Positions 17,801-26,532 are shown, numbered from the stretch's first letter. The stretch: 64,000 bases of DNA from Actinokineospora terrae (GCF_900111175.1 NZ_FOGI01000017.1:62001-126000), one strand, 5' to 3'. A program made the numbers and translations. Notes: generated by a model from the sequence alone, not told the origin.

Positions 17801-20511
17801 GACGTGGCCTCCAGCGCGCTCGCGGTGTCGAAGGGGATCAGCACGTCGGGGCGGCTGTGCGTGGTGCGGTCGAAGAACACGGCCCGGTTCGGCCGCGGCG
17901 ACCAGTCCACCAGCTGCCCGGCCGCGAGCTGGTTGAGCTCGCTGCCCTGCACGTCCAGGGCGACCCAGGCGCTGACGTCGTCGTTGCCGCCGAAGCCCAG
18001 GGTGTCCTTGAGCCGCGCCACACCCCGCCACCAGCCGAAGGTGTGCACGCCGTTCGCGGGCCCGTGCTTGAGCATCAGCCGGAACGCGTCCAACCCGCTG
18101 CGGGGCGCCCCGGGTTCCTTGTGCTCCAACCACTGCGTGGCCGCGTCGACCGCCCAGAAGAACACGAACCGCTTGCCCGCGCCCTCTTCGTGCACCGCCC
18201 GCACGACGTCCTCGTTGAGCAGCAGCCGCACCGCGTGCCCCATGCGGTGCAGCGCCTCGGCGACCGCGGTGACGTTGCCCTCCAACGACTTCACCGGGCA
18301 CAGCAGGACGAACTCGACCGAGTTGGGCTCGGTGGCCCGACCCAGCGACAGCGCGGCGCCTGCCATCACCGACAGCGCGTCGTCCTGCGCGGTGCCCAGC
18401 ACCGCCAGGTTCCGGCCCGGCACCGGCTCCAGCCGCAGCACCGCCGCCCGGTCCTCGACGTCGATGATCTGCCCCAGCAGCGGCGCCTGACCGGCCAGGT
18501 ACCCGGCGGCGGTCGCCAACGCGGGCTGGTGCGCGCCGTCGAACAACCGGGGCGCGACCGACGGGGTCTCCCGCCACAGCCGCCGCTGCAGCTCGTCGAA
18601 GGTGCCGCGGCTCGACGAGTCCGGCACGTGCGCGACCTCGTTGCCGTGCGGCACACCGGAATCGTGGTTGATCACGGTGTGCCAGCGCGGCAGCGTGTTC
18701 GCCGCCAGGTTGTCCTGCGAGAGCACCCGCTTCGCCTTGGGCATCGCGATGCGCAGCGTGCACTGGTCGTACACCGCGGGCTTGCCCCAGAACGCCTCGA
18801 TGCCCGCGATGTCCTGGCTGGCCAGCACCAGGTGGATGCCCTGGGAGCGGCCCCGCCGCGCCACGTCCTCCAGCAGCGCCGCCGCCTGCTGGGTGATCTG
18901 GTCGCGGCCGGAGAACAGCGCCTGGAACTCGTCGATCACCGCCACCACCCGCGGCCACCTGGCCTCCGGCTCGGCGTCGCGCAGCTCGGCCAGCTTGGTG
19001 ACCTCCTGCCGCTTCGCCGCCTCCGCGCGCCTGGCCAGCTCCCGCGCCAGGTACCGCAGCAGCGCCAACCCGAACTCGCGGTCGGTGTTGACGTTCACCC
19101 CGACCAGCCGCGCCTGCGGCAGCCAACTCGGGTCCTTCGTGCCCGGCGTCAGCCCGGCGAAGGACACGCCTTCCTTGAAGTCCAACAGGTACAGCTCGAG
19201 CTCGTCCGGCGAGTACCGCGCCGCGAGCCCGCCCAGCATCGCGTAGAGCAGGTTCGTCTTGCCCGACCCGCTCGGCCCGGCCACCAGCGCGTGCGGGGTC
19301 GCGTCGCCCAGCACCAGCTCGATCGGGTCGCCCTCGTCGAACCCGATGACCGTGCGCAACTCCTCGCGGGAGCTGTCGCGGCCGAGCGCGCGGGGCAGCA
19401 GGTCGTGGAACGAGCGCGGTTTCCCGCGGCGCACCACCATGTCGTCGCGGATCGCCGCCGCCGCCCGGCTGGCCACCGAGGGCGACACCGGCGGGTCGGC
19501 CCGCACCACGACGCCGGAGCCGGTCATGCTGGAGGTGGCGATCTCGGCGTCGGTGAAGGTGACCGTCTCCAGTGGACTGCTCGCCGACACCGGCATGTCC
19601 ACCAGGATCAGGTGCACGCCCGCGTCCGGCCCGGTGCGCGCGATCCGGTTGAGCTCCCGGTACTGCTCCTCGTCGAGCCGCTCGCCGTTGCCGAACAGCA
19701 CCGCCACCCGCCACGGCTCCACCCGCCGCCCCGCCGCCCGGCAGGCGTCCTTGAGCGTGGTCCGCCCGGCGCGCAGCGCGTTCGCGTGGACCTTGCGGAT
19801 GTGCCCGGCCAGCAGCGCCAGCAGGTCGTCGAGCCGGGTCGGGTCGTGCACCACCAGCAGCCCGGCCGCGGTCAGCGGGTGCAGGTTGGGCAGCGGGCCG
19901 GTGAGGTGCCCGATGTCCCACAGGTGCAGCCGGACCAGCCCGGGGGTGAACGTGCTGATCATCCGCAGCAGCACCGTTTCCACGATGCTGTCCACCGCGG
20001 CCCTGGTCCCGCGCGCGGAGTTCAGCCGCAGGTGGGCGTGTTCGAGCAGCGGTACCGCCAGCGGGAACCCGTCCTCCGGGGACTCGTGCTCCACGTGCGC
20101 GGTGCCGATCCGCCACAGCCGCGGCGCGCTGACCCCCAGGTCGGTGCCCAGCGTCCCCAGCCAGTCCTGCCACGGCTGCCCGGACGGGCCGGGGGTCTCC
20201 GCCTCGACCAGCGCGCGCACCGCGCCCTGCCCCTCACGGCGCCACTGGGCGTAGCTGTCGTCGCGCTCCCGGGTGATCCGCGCCCACACCGGCGCCAGGT
20301 CCGGGTCGGCCACCTGCTCGGCGACCTCGCGGTCGCGGCTCGCCCTGGCCAGGCCGAGGCGCTGCACCGAGCGCTCGAACTCCAACTGCCGCTTGAGCAG
20401 CGCCGCCCGCTCGTGCGCGCCCGCGGCGGCCCCGAGGGCCAGGCCCAGCACCGAACGCAACCGCGCCAGCGCGTTCTCGGCGCGTTGCCTGCGTTCCCGC
20501 TTACCCAGCAT
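17797..20511 (-). CDS. soluble FtsK/SpoIIIE-type ATPase (EccC-like)
   Basis: A 904-residue P-loop motor. An N-terminal coiled coil (about 5-105) replaces the membrane helices of FtsK/EccC; I see no convincing transmembrane segment. A region at about 160-330 looks like a degenerate ATPase fold. The main FtsK domain has Walker A GPSGSGKT (412-419) and Walker B VVAVIDEF (D527, E528), with RGRSQGIHLVLASQ downstream as in FtsK/EccC. A C-terminal region (about 640-904) forms another degenerate domain. The gene sits between two small helical proteins, an arrangement like ESX loci without the membrane core. It probably moves a protein or nucleic acid; the substrate is unknown. Confidence 0.82.
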   Translation of the reverse strand: MLGKRERRQRAENALARLRSVLGLALGAAAGAHERAALLKRQLEFERSVQRLGLARASRDREVAEQVADPDLAPVWARITRERDDSYAQWRREGQGAVRALVEAETPGPSGQPWQDWLGTLGTDLGVSAPRLWRIGTAHVEHESPEDGFPLAVPLLEHAHLRLNSARGTRAAVDSIVETVLLRMISTFTPGLVRLHLWDIGHLTGPLPNLHPLTAAGLLVVHDPTRLDDLLALLAGHIRKVHANALRAGRTTLKDACRAAGRRVEPWRVAVLFGNGERLDEEQYRELNRIARTGPDAGVHLILVDMPVSASSPLETVTFTDAEIATSSMTGSGVVVRADPPVSPSVASRAAAAIRDDMVVRRGKPRSFHDLLPRALGRDSSREELRTVIGFDEGDPIELVLGDATPHALVAGPSGSGKTNLLYAMLGGLAARYSPDELELYLLDFKEGVSFAGLTPGTKDPSWLPQARLVGVNVNTDREFGLALLRYLARELARRAEAAKRQEVTKLAELRDAEPEARWPRVVAVIDEFQALFSGRDQITQQAAALLEDVARRGRSQGIHLVLASQDIAGIEAFWGKPAVYDQCTLRIAMPKAKRVLSQDNLAANTLPRWHTVINHDSGVPHGNEVAHVPDSSSRGTFDELQRRLWRETPSVAPRLFDGAHQPALATAAGYLAGQAPLLGQIIDVEDRAAVLRLEPVPGRNLAVLGTAQDDALSVMAGAALSLGRATEPNSVEFVLLCPVKSLEGNVTAVAEALHRMGHAVRLLLNEDVVRAVHEEGAGKRFVFFWAVDAATQWLEHKEPGAPRSGLDAFRLMLKHGPANGVHTFGWWRGVARLKDTLGFGGNDDVSAWVALDVQGSELNQLAAGQLVDWSPRPNRAVFFDRTTHSRPDVLIPFDTASALEATS

Positions 20512-20667
20512 CCAGGGGCCCCATCAGCTCGTCGCGCCGGTGCTCGCGGCCCGGTCTTCTTGTCGTGCCAGGTGTGTCAGTGGTTCGGGGGACCACGGCG
20601 GTGCCCGGTGTCGTCCCCGGCGATCATCGCGCACGCACTGCCGCGCGGCGCGGCACGCGCGGTCCGC

Positions 20668-20928
20668 TCAGCGTCCGCCCAGGTAGCCCTCGGCGGCGGC
20701 GATGCTCGCGTAGAGCGTGTCCCGCGCCTCGGCCAGCGACCGGCCCGCCTCGGCGAGCAGGCTCTGCGACCGGGCCAGCTCGGCCGGTTCGCGCCCGGAA
20801 CTGGCGGTCGCCAGCGCCCCGCGCGCCTCGTCGAGCTCCAGGCTCGCCTGCGCGATCGCGGCGATCCCCGACCGCGCCTTCTCCGTGGCCACCGCGACCC
20901 AGGAACGCATCTCCTCCACGCCCGCCAT
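20668..20928 (-). CDS. WXG100-like small helical hairpin protein
   Basis: An 86-residue protein predicted as two antiparallel helices: EEMRSWVAVATEKARSGIAA continuing to about residue 45, a turn near ATASSGRE, and a second helix to the C-terminal AAEGYLGGR. Length and hairpin shape match ESAT-6/WXG100 proteins, but the turn lacks WXG. The start is supported by TAGCCT (20942-20937) eight bases upstream, i.e. a leaderless transcript; the open frame continues further upstream without family signal. It heads the minus-strand module with the FtsK-like ATPase 156 bp downstream. Confidence 0.65.
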   Translation of the reverse strand: MAGVEEMRSWVAVATEKARSGIAAIAQASLELDEARGALATASSGREPAELARSQSLLAEAGRSLAEARDTLYASIAAAEGYLGGR

Positions 20929-21117
20929 ACCCGCCAAGGCTAGTGCGGATGATCTCCGTCGGCCGAACCGGGTTCGGCTCGCTACTCCGATCGTGTCCGC
21001 CGAGGTGGGGGCGGCGGTCATGGCCATCCGGGATCCGTTCCCGCTGATCACGACCGGTTTACCGGTGGTTCACCGCGGCGTCGGGCTGGGCCGGTCGCCG
21101 CGTGCTCCGAGGACCAC

Positions 21118-21154
21118 CCGGTTGGCGCAGGGCGGGGGAGGTGCCGCCAACCGG
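21118..21154. other. hairpin in 304-bp gap before the LysR gene
   Basis: CCGGTTGGCG and CGCCAACCGG form a perfect 10-bp stem in the gene-free interval 20929-21232. A shorter palindrome GCCGAAC/GTTCGGC lies at about 20961-20977. They may be regulatory or a terminator. The LysR gene's likely -10 is TACCGT (21186-21191). Confidence 0.4.
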
Positions 21155-21232
21155 TGGCCCCTTCCTCTTTCGCGCGCGCAAGGGGTACCGTCGCTGGACC
21201 GCCGGTCGTGCGGTGGGGATGCGGAGGGACCC

Positions 21233-22207
21233 GTGGAGCTGGAGATCCGGCACCTGCGCGCGCTTGCCGCCATCGACGAGACCGGCAGCCTCACCCAGGC
21301 CGCCCGCCGCCTGGGCATGTCCCAGCCCGCCCTGTCCGGCCTGCTGCAACGCATCGAGCGCAACATCGGCGGCAGGCTCTTCTTCCGCGCCGAGTACGGC
21401 TGCCTGCCCACCCCGCTGGGCGCCGAGGTCCTGACCGAGGCCAGGATCGTGCTCGGCGGCATGTCCGCCATCGCCGACCGGGTGGGGGAGTGGGCCCGGC
21501 GCGGCCTGCCGTCGGACCCGCTGCGCGTCGGCGGCTACTGCGGGTTCCTGCACGTGGAGATCAGCCGCTGGCTGCGCGACCAGCCGTGGTGCTCGGGGGT
21601 GAGCCTGCAGGAGGACTTCGACGAGCGCATCAGCATCGACAAGGTCGCCATCGGTGCCCTCGACCTCGCGCTGGTCTACCGCGCCCCCCTCTCCGGCCTC
21701 GCCCAGCCGCCGACCGTCCGCAGCGTCGTCGTGCACCCCGAGGAGCCGGTCTTCCTGGCCCTCGCCCACGACCACCCCCTCGCCGCCCTGCCCGCCATCA
21801 CCCTCGCCGACATGGCCGAGCACCCCTGGGTCGACGAACCCCCCGGCACCACTCGCTGGGGCGCCTACGTCGCGCAGGTCTGCCGCGACCACGGCGTGGT
21901 GCTCGACCAGCCCCACAGCACCCAGTGCCTGGCCACGCTGCTCGAACTCGTGCACGCCAAGCTGGCCATCGGCCCCGCACTGGCCAGCAGCCGCGACCGG
22001 CCCGGCTCGGTGGTCATCCGCCCCATCGTCGACCACCCCCTGCACCAGGAGCTCCGGCTCTTCTACCGCCCCGGCACCGTGGTCGCCGCCCACATCGAGG
22101 AGATCCACCACCAGGTCCACACGACCTTCCACACCCGACAGGGCTGCAACCCGGCCTACGACGAGTGGTGGCTCGACCGCGGCCGCTCCCTGGCGCTCAC
22201 CGGCTGA
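21233..22207 (+). CDS. LysR-family transcriptional regulator
   Basis: A 324-residue LysR regulator. The N-terminal HTH reads LEIRHLRALAAIDETGSLTQ then AARRLGMSQPALSGLLQRIE, followed by the linker helix and a periplasmic-binding-protein-like effector domain (about 90-300). The GTG start is preceded by GGAGGG. LysR genes usually lie divergent from their targets; here the upstream neighbour (small helical protein) is divergent, while the putative RiPP operon converges on it with only 12 bp between stops. Ligand and target are unknown; a role in the RiPP operon is possible but not shown by the layout. Confidence 0.9.
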   Translation: MELEIRHLRALAAIDETGSLTQAARRLGMSQPALSGLLQRIERNIGGRLFFRAEYGCLPTPLGAEVLTEARIVLGGMSAIADRVGEWARRGLPSDPLRVGGYCGFLHVEISRWLRDQPWCSGVSLQEDFDERISIDKVAIGALDLALVYRAPLSGLAQPPTVRSVVVHPEEPVFLALAHDHPLAALPAITLADMAEHPWVDEPPGTTRWGAYVAQVCRDHGVVLDQPHSTQCLATLLELVHAKLAIGPALASSRDRPGSVVIRPIVDHPLHQELRLFYRPGTVVAAHIEEIHHQVHTTFHTRQGCNPAYDEWWLDRGRSLALTG

Positions 22208-22219
22208 GCCGGTCCCGGG

Positions 22220-23500
22220 TCAGAGGTTCCGGTACGGCTTGCTGAGGAACCCGACCGAGAAGGCCGCCGACACACCCAGTCCGGCGACGATGATCACGAC
22301 GTGCGGGTCGACCGCGCCCAGGGCGGTCCCGGCGAGCAACGCCGAGGCGGGGTAGGCGAGACCGGCGCAGGTGACCAGCAGGCTCATGACCCGGCCCAGT
22401 GCTCGGGCGGGCACTGCCCGCTGGAGCAGCGTCATGTAGAAGACGTTCACCGTGCCCTGCAAGGACGCGGCGGTGAACATCGCCGCGGTCGCCACCACCA
22501 GCGACGAGCCCACGGGGATGCCCGTCATGGCGAGTCCCTCGGCGATGCCGAGGCAGAGCGCGATCAGCCCGCGGCGGCGCAGGCGGAGCAACACCGGACC
22601 CAGCAGTGCTCCGACGACCGAGCCGACACCGAGGCCCGCCATCATGACCCCGAACCCGAGGGCGCCGCGGCCGAGCGTGTCCTGGGCGAAGACCGGCAGC
22701 GCGACCTCGATCAGGCCGACAGCGGCGAGGTTGAACACGAGCGTGGTCAGCAGGGTCATCCGCACCAGGGGAGAGCTGACGGCGTACCGCAGCACCGATC
22801 GCCACGTCCGCAGTCGGTCGCCGTCCTCGTCCTCGTGCCGCGCGGAGGTCTTCTCCACCGCGTGCTTGGCCGGGCGGATCGCCAGCAGGGTCAGGCTGGA
22901 CACCAGGAAGGTGATCGCGTCGATCAGCAGCCCCACACTGCTCTTGAGCGATCCGACGAGCGTGCCGCCCAGCGCGGGCCCGGCGATCCTCGACGTGCTC
23001 TGCGTGACCTGGATCAGGGAGTTGCCCGCCGCGAGCGACTCGGGTCCCACGATCTGCGGCAGCGCGGCGAACGAGGCGGGCATGAAGATCCCGCCGAGGA
23101 TCCCGAACGGGACGGCGACCGCGACCATGGCCCACAGGGGGATGTGACCACCCGCGGCGAGCAGGGCGAAACCGAGCACGACGAGGGCGCGCAGCGCGTC
23201 CGCGACGAGCATCACCGGCCGGGCGCCCAGCCGGTCGGCCAGCGCGCCGCCGACCGGGAAGAAGGCCAGCCTGGCCGCCCCGTAGCAGGCCAGCACCACA
23301 CCGAGGTTCGCCGGACCGCCACCCTGGTTGAGCATGACGAACGGCAGCGTGACCAGGTAGATGCCGTCGCCGAACTGGGAGAGCACCTGGCCGACGAGGT
23401 ACAGCGCGAAGCGCCGTTCCCGCAGCGGGGCCAGCAAGCGCACGGCTGGCTCTTCTGCGATCACGGCCGCCTCCGCATCACGGTGTGGGGTTGTTGTCAC
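22220..23500 (-). CDS. MFS efflux transporter, last gene of putative RiPP operon
   Basis: A 426-residue major facilitator protein with twelve hydrophobic segments. It has the MFS signature between helices 2 and 3 (GGALADRLGARPVMLVADALRAL) and a central cytoplasmic loop rich in Glu/Asp/His/Lys (about 200-225). It resembles the EntS/macrolide-type exporters. The GTG start has GGGAGG five bases upstream. It follows the P450 gene by 51 bp in the same direction, so it is the presumed exporter and self-resistance factor for the peptide product. Substrate inferred from context only. Confidence 0.88.
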   Translation of the reverse strand: MTTTPHRDAEAAVIAEEPAVRLLAPLRERRFALYLVGQVLSQFGDGIYLVTLPFVMLNQGGGPANLGVVLACYGAARLAFFPVGGALADRLGARPVMLVADALRALVVLGFALLAAGGHIPLWAMVAVAVPFGILGGIFMPASFAALPQIVGPESLAAGNSLIQVTQSTSRIAGPALGGTLVGSLKSSVGLLIDAITFLVSSLTLLAIRPAKHAVEKTSARHEDEDGDRLRTWRSVLRYAVSSPLVRMTLLTTLVFNLAAVGLIEVALPVFAQDTLGRGALGFGVMMAGLGVGSVVGALLGPVLLRLRRRGLIALCLGIAEGLAMTGIPVGSSLVVATAAMFTAASLQGTVNVFYMTLLQRAVPARALGRVMSLLVTCAGLAYPASALLAGTALGAVDPHVVIIVAGLGVSAAFSVGFLSKPYRNL

Positions 23501-23551
23501 GTAAGCCTCCCCCTTGGTGCGGCGAGATGTCGGAGCGGAGGCGGCATCCGC

Positions 23552-24772
23552 TCACCAGGTGACGGGCAGTGTGTGGACGCCGTAGAGGAGCGCGCCCTCC
23601 TTGAACGACAGCTCCTCGACACCGGCGGCGAGCCGGAGGCCGGGAACCCGGGCGAACAGGGTGCTGAACACGACCTCGAGTTCGACCCGGGCCAGGTTCT
23701 GCGCGATGCACCGGTGGATGCCGTGGCCGAAGGCCAGCTGCTGCGGCCCGTCGCGGTCGAAGTCGAGTTTCTCCGGCTGGGCGAACACGCTGTCGTCCCA
23801 GTTGGCCGCGGCGGTGGACACGACAACGGCGTCGCCCTTCTTGACCGTCATGTCGCCGACCTCGATGTCGGCCAGCGCCACGCGCAGCCCACTCGGGTCG
23901 GTGATGCTGGTGTGGCGCAGGATCTCCTCCACCGCGGCCGGGGTGCGGGCCGGGTCGGCCAGGATCGCGGCGAGCTGCTCGGGGTTCTCCAGCAGCAGCA
24001 CGGTGCCGAGTGAGATCACGTTGGCCGTGGTCTCGTGCCCGGCGCTCAGCAGCGCCAGGCACAACGCGGCGATGTCCTCTTGCCGCAGGACGCGCGCGTC
24101 CCGGTTCTTGGCGATCATCCGGCCGATCAGGTGGTCGCCGGGGACGGCGCCCGGCTGCTCGGCCTCCTTCACCCTCGCCGCCACCAGGTCGCCGAGGTAG
24201 TCCCGGAGCGTGGCGTCGGCCTGGTAGCGCTCGTCCGAGGTGCTGTCCCGCCTGGCCATGACCTCGCTGGTCGAGTCGAAGATCTCGCGGTCGTGGTAGG
24301 GGACGCCGATCACCTCGCAGATGACCTGCGAGGTGACCGGGCGGCCGAGGGCCCGCACCAGGTCGGTCGGCCGGTCGCCGTCCAGCATCGCCGTGATGTG
24401 CTCGTCCACGATCTCCTGCACCCGGGGCCGCAGGCGCTGCGTGCGCTTGTGGGTGAACTCGGGGATCACCATCCGGGTCAGCACGGTGTGCTCCGGCGGG
24501 TCCAGGCTCATCAGCGACGCGTTGACGTCCTCCACCAGCTTCCGGGACAACGGCAGGTAGAACGGGAAGTTGGGGTGCAGCCTGTTCGTGCTGACGTCGC
24601 GGTTGCCGAGGAAGCGGCGGACGTGCTCGTAGCGCGTGATCAGCCAGGCGGTCCGCCCGCTGGGCAGGGTGATCCGCGCCAGCGGCGCCCCGGCGCGCAG
24701 CTCGGCGTACTCCTCCGGCGGGCGCATCGGGCACGACCGCGGCATGGGGTACGGGCGCGGCCCCGGTGTCAC
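23552..24772 (-). CDS. cytochrome P450, putative RiPP cross-linking enzyme
   Basis: A 406-residue class I bacterial P450. It has the I-helix AGHETT (244-249), ExxR (E283-R286) and the heme loop FGHGIHRCIAQNLARVELE with the thiolate C355. The N-terminus CPMRPPEEYAELRAGAPLARI and the AQNLARVELE signature resemble the CYP105 group. The GTG start overlaps the upstream stop as GTGA, so it is translationally coupled to the M29-like gene. In the operon a short peptide ending IIAWYLNTR is the obvious substrate: P450s of this kind make Trp/Tyr C-C, C-N or C-O cross-links in atropopeptides, biarylitides and cittilins. Its ferredoxin is not encoded nearby. P450 certain; peptide role inferred. Confidence 0.93.
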   Translation of the reverse strand: MTPGPRPYPMPRSCPMRPPEEYAELRAGAPLARITLPSGRTAWLITRYEHVRRFLGNRDVSTNRLHPNFPFYLPLSRKLVEDVNASLMSLDPPEHTVLTRMVIPEFTHKRTQRLRPRVQEIVDEHITAMLDGDRPTDLVRALGRPVTSQVICEVIGVPYHDREIFDSTSEVMARRDSTSDERYQADATLRDYLGDLVAARVKEAEQPGAVPGDHLIGRMIAKNRDARVLRQEDIAALCLALLSAGHETTANVISLGTVLLLENPEQLAAILADPARTPAAVEEILRHTSITDPSGLRVALADIEVGDMTVKKGDAVVVSTAAANWDDSVFAQPEKLDFDRDGPQQLAFGHGIHRCIAQNLARVELEVVFSTLFARVPGLRLAAGVEELSFKEGALLYGVHTLPVTW

Positions 24773-25932
24773 TGACCCGCGCCGGGGAGGGTGCCGGGAA
24801 CCGCGCAGGACGGGTCCTGCGAGAGCTCCCGCAGCTGGCGGTACCCCATGCCGCAGCAGTCGCCCGTGATGTCCTCGTCGAGCGCGTCGGCCGGGTGCGC
24901 GACGTCGATGGGCTCGACCCGGGACAGGTCGATGGGGTCGACCTCGTCGTCTATCCACATCAGACCGCCGTCGCAGATCAGGTCCAGGTGCGCGTAGGCC
25001 GCGTAGGCAACGCGGGAGAAGCTCTGGTTGTGCTGCCCGAAACCCAGGTGGAGACCGCACCGGCGTTCGTTGATGTGCGAGTTGGTGGTGATGTACTCGT
25101 CGATGCCGTGATTCGTGCCGAGCCCGAACTCGCCGACATAGCGGCCGTTCGGGCTGTCCAGGCAGAGCCGGAACATCTCCTGGAGCTGGGCGTTGTCGCA
25201 GGTGAGGTCCCGGGCCTTTCCGGCCTCGATCTCGACCCGGACCGGGTTGTCGGCCAGTTTCGCGTTCAGGTCGCTGATGATGTTGGCGTTGTACGCGCCG
25301 TCGGCGACCAGGACCCCCTCGACGGAGACCGGGTAGGTGGCGATCTCCCCCGCGGGCAGGATGGTGAAACCCCCGGGGCGCCACACACCCCGGTTGCTGA
25401 TCCACTGGTATTTCTCGCTGTCGAGTTCGACGGTGATGTCGGTTCCGCTCGCCGTCGTCACGCGCACCCGCCTGGCCTTGTCGATCCGGTGCAGCAACGT
25501 GGCGTTGAGCGACGACAGCTCCACGGGACTGACGTTGAGCGCCTTGGTGAAGAAATCGGCGGACGCGCTGATGATCCGCAGGATCATGGCCTTGTCCTGC
25601 CCGTAGTGGCGCAGGATGGGCGCGAACACCTCGAAGTGCGACATCGTGTCGCGCTCCAGGGTGATGATGACCAACCGGCCCGGCAGCGCCGACCGATCCG
25701 GCAGCACCTCGGCGAGCCGACCGGCGAAGCTCTCGTCGGTCAGCGGGAGCATGGGCACGATGGCGGCGCTGACACCGCGGTGTTTGAGGCCGAGCGCGAC
25801 CCAGGCGGCGGGCTCGCGGCTGTCGGGGGTGTAGGTGATCACGAAGGTGTCCGCACCCGTGATCACCACGAAGTCGTCCAGCAGCGCGTCGACACCCTCG
25901 AAGACACGCTCGTCGATCATCTGCGCGGTCAT
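24769..25932 (-). CDS. M29 aminopeptidase-like metalloenzyme of the RiPP operon
   Basis: A 387-residue protein whose C-terminal half aligns by motif with peptidase M29 (aminopeptidase T/AmpS): GTDITVEL, LPAGE (E196), VGEFGLGTN (E268), CGLHLGFGQ (H295) and AHLDLICDG (H315, D317). All five metal ligands of the family are in place, so it is probably active. M29 enzymes trim N-termini; the same superfamily also includes NicX, an iron ring-cleaving dioxygenase, so an oxygenase role is an alternative. The ATG with GGGGAGA upstream is chosen; longer versions would run through the 25979-26025 stem-loop. Likely task: remove leader residues after P450 modification (inference). It ends with a Cys-containing 40-residue tail (DCCGMGY). 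Confidence 0.78.
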   Translation of the reverse strand: MTAQMIDERVFEGVDALLDDFVVITGADTFVITYTPDSREPAAWVALGLKHRGVSAAIVPMLPLTDESFAGRLAEVLPDRSALPGRLVIITLERDTMSHFEVFAPILRHYGQDKAMILRIISASADFFTKALNVSPVELSSLNATLLHRIDKARRVRVTTASGTDITVELDSEKYQWISNRGVWRPGGFTILPAGEIATYPVSVEGVLVADGAYNANIISDLNAKLADNPVRVEIEAGKARDLTCDNAQLQEMFRLCLDSPNGRYVGEFGLGTNHGIDEYITTNSHINERRCGLHLGFGQHNQSFSRVAYAAYAHLDLICDGGLMWIDDEVDPIDLSRVEPIDVAHPADALDEDITGDCCGMGYRQLRELSQDPSCAVPGTLPGAGQ

Positions 25933-25978
25933 TGTCTCTCCCCAGAGATAGCGGATCAGAAGTGACTGTCCTCGCTCG

Positions 25979-26025
25979 AACAGTGGTGACTCCTCCGGCG
26001 TGACGCCGCAGGAGTCACCACTGTT
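25979..26025 (-). terminator. strong stem-loop between precursor and maturation genes
   Basis: AACAGTGGTGACTCCT (25979-25994) and AGGAGTCACCACTGTT (26010-26025) are perfectly complementary over 16 bp. An inner CGGCG/CGCCG stem has a 3-base loop, and outer GCTCG/CGAGC pairs can add five more. There is no T-tract on the minus strand. Such a structure after a RiPP precursor gene typically acts as a partial terminator or 3'-end stabiliser, giving more precursor mRNA than enzyme mRNA. Confidence 0.75.
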
Positions 26026-26187
26026 TCGCGAGCAACCCGACCAGCGCCGTGATTCATCGTGGTGCTCCCGCGCGACAACCGCCGGTGTCGAGAACATGAT
26101 TTCCGGATTCACCGGAACGCGCCCGAAAGCGCGGCGGTCGACGGTGCGCGAGCAGTTATCCCACAGGCGTCAGCCGAGGTTCGGTGC

Positions 26188-26316
26188 TCACCGGGTGTTG
26201 AGGTACCAGGCGATGATTCCGAATTCGGTCTTCTGCTCGCCCGCGTTCTGCTCGGGCGTGGGCTCGGACTCGGCCATGGCGGTGAGCAGGTCGTGCAGTT
26301 CCCCAGGATTGGGCAT
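26188..26316 (-). CDS. putative RiPP precursor peptide
   Basis: A 42-residue peptide: an acidic leader (MPNPGELHDLLTAMAESEPT then PEQNAGEQKTEF) and a hydrophobic, aromatic C-terminus GIIAWYLNTR with W37 and Y38. GGGAGG eight bases before the ATG fixes the start, and a -35/-10 pair lies 46-80 bases upstream. It heads a minus-strand run with an M29-like enzyme, P450 and exporter. The core starts like tryptorubin (AWYIWY), the founding P450-made atropopeptide, but is otherwise different, and there is no second aromatic residue for a Trp-Trp bridge; Trp37, Tyr38, Asn40 or Arg42 are possible cross-link partners. Coding is supported by context and signals, not by homology. Confidence 0.72.
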   Translation of the reverse strand: MPNPGELHDLLTAMAESEPTPEQNAGEQKTEFGIIAWYLNTR

Positions 26317-26337
26317 AACAAGTGCCTCCCTCGATAC

Positions 26338-26352
26338 AACATCGATGATGTT
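26338..26352. promoter_or_regulatory. palindrome in the precursor 5' leader
   Basis: AACATC-GAT-GATGTT is a perfect 6-bp inverted repeat between the promoter and the ribosome binding site of the precursor gene, a likely operator or small hairpin. Confidence 0.4.
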
Positions 26353-26368
26353 CGGATGAGACAACTCG

Positions 26369-26397
26369 ACCGTAGCAGGGCCACCTTCAGGATCCAA
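26369..26397 (-). promoter_or_regulatory. probable promoter of the RiPP operon
   Basis: On the minus strand TTGGAT (26397-26392) and TACGGT (26374-26369) are separated by 17 bp, fitting a primary-sigma promoter; transcription would start near 26362. A second palindrome, CCAATA-GT-TATTGG (26500-26513), lies farther upstream and could be an operator. Confidence 0.5.
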
Positions 26398-26532
26398 GGC
26401 CCCTGGCGCCGACTACCGGCATTTTCGCGGCGGGTGGAGGAAATTCGCCATGCTTTCCGAACTCACCATTTCGAGACCGCGCAAACCGGACTTTACCCAC
26501 CAATAGTTATTGGGCGAACGGTCATGGAAAAA

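Noticed and set aside
17857..20943. 1028-codon plus-strand open frame antisense to the FtsK-like gene
   Set aside because: Low-complexity composition typical of antisense frames in high-GC DNA; the minus strand has Walker motifs and proper starts.
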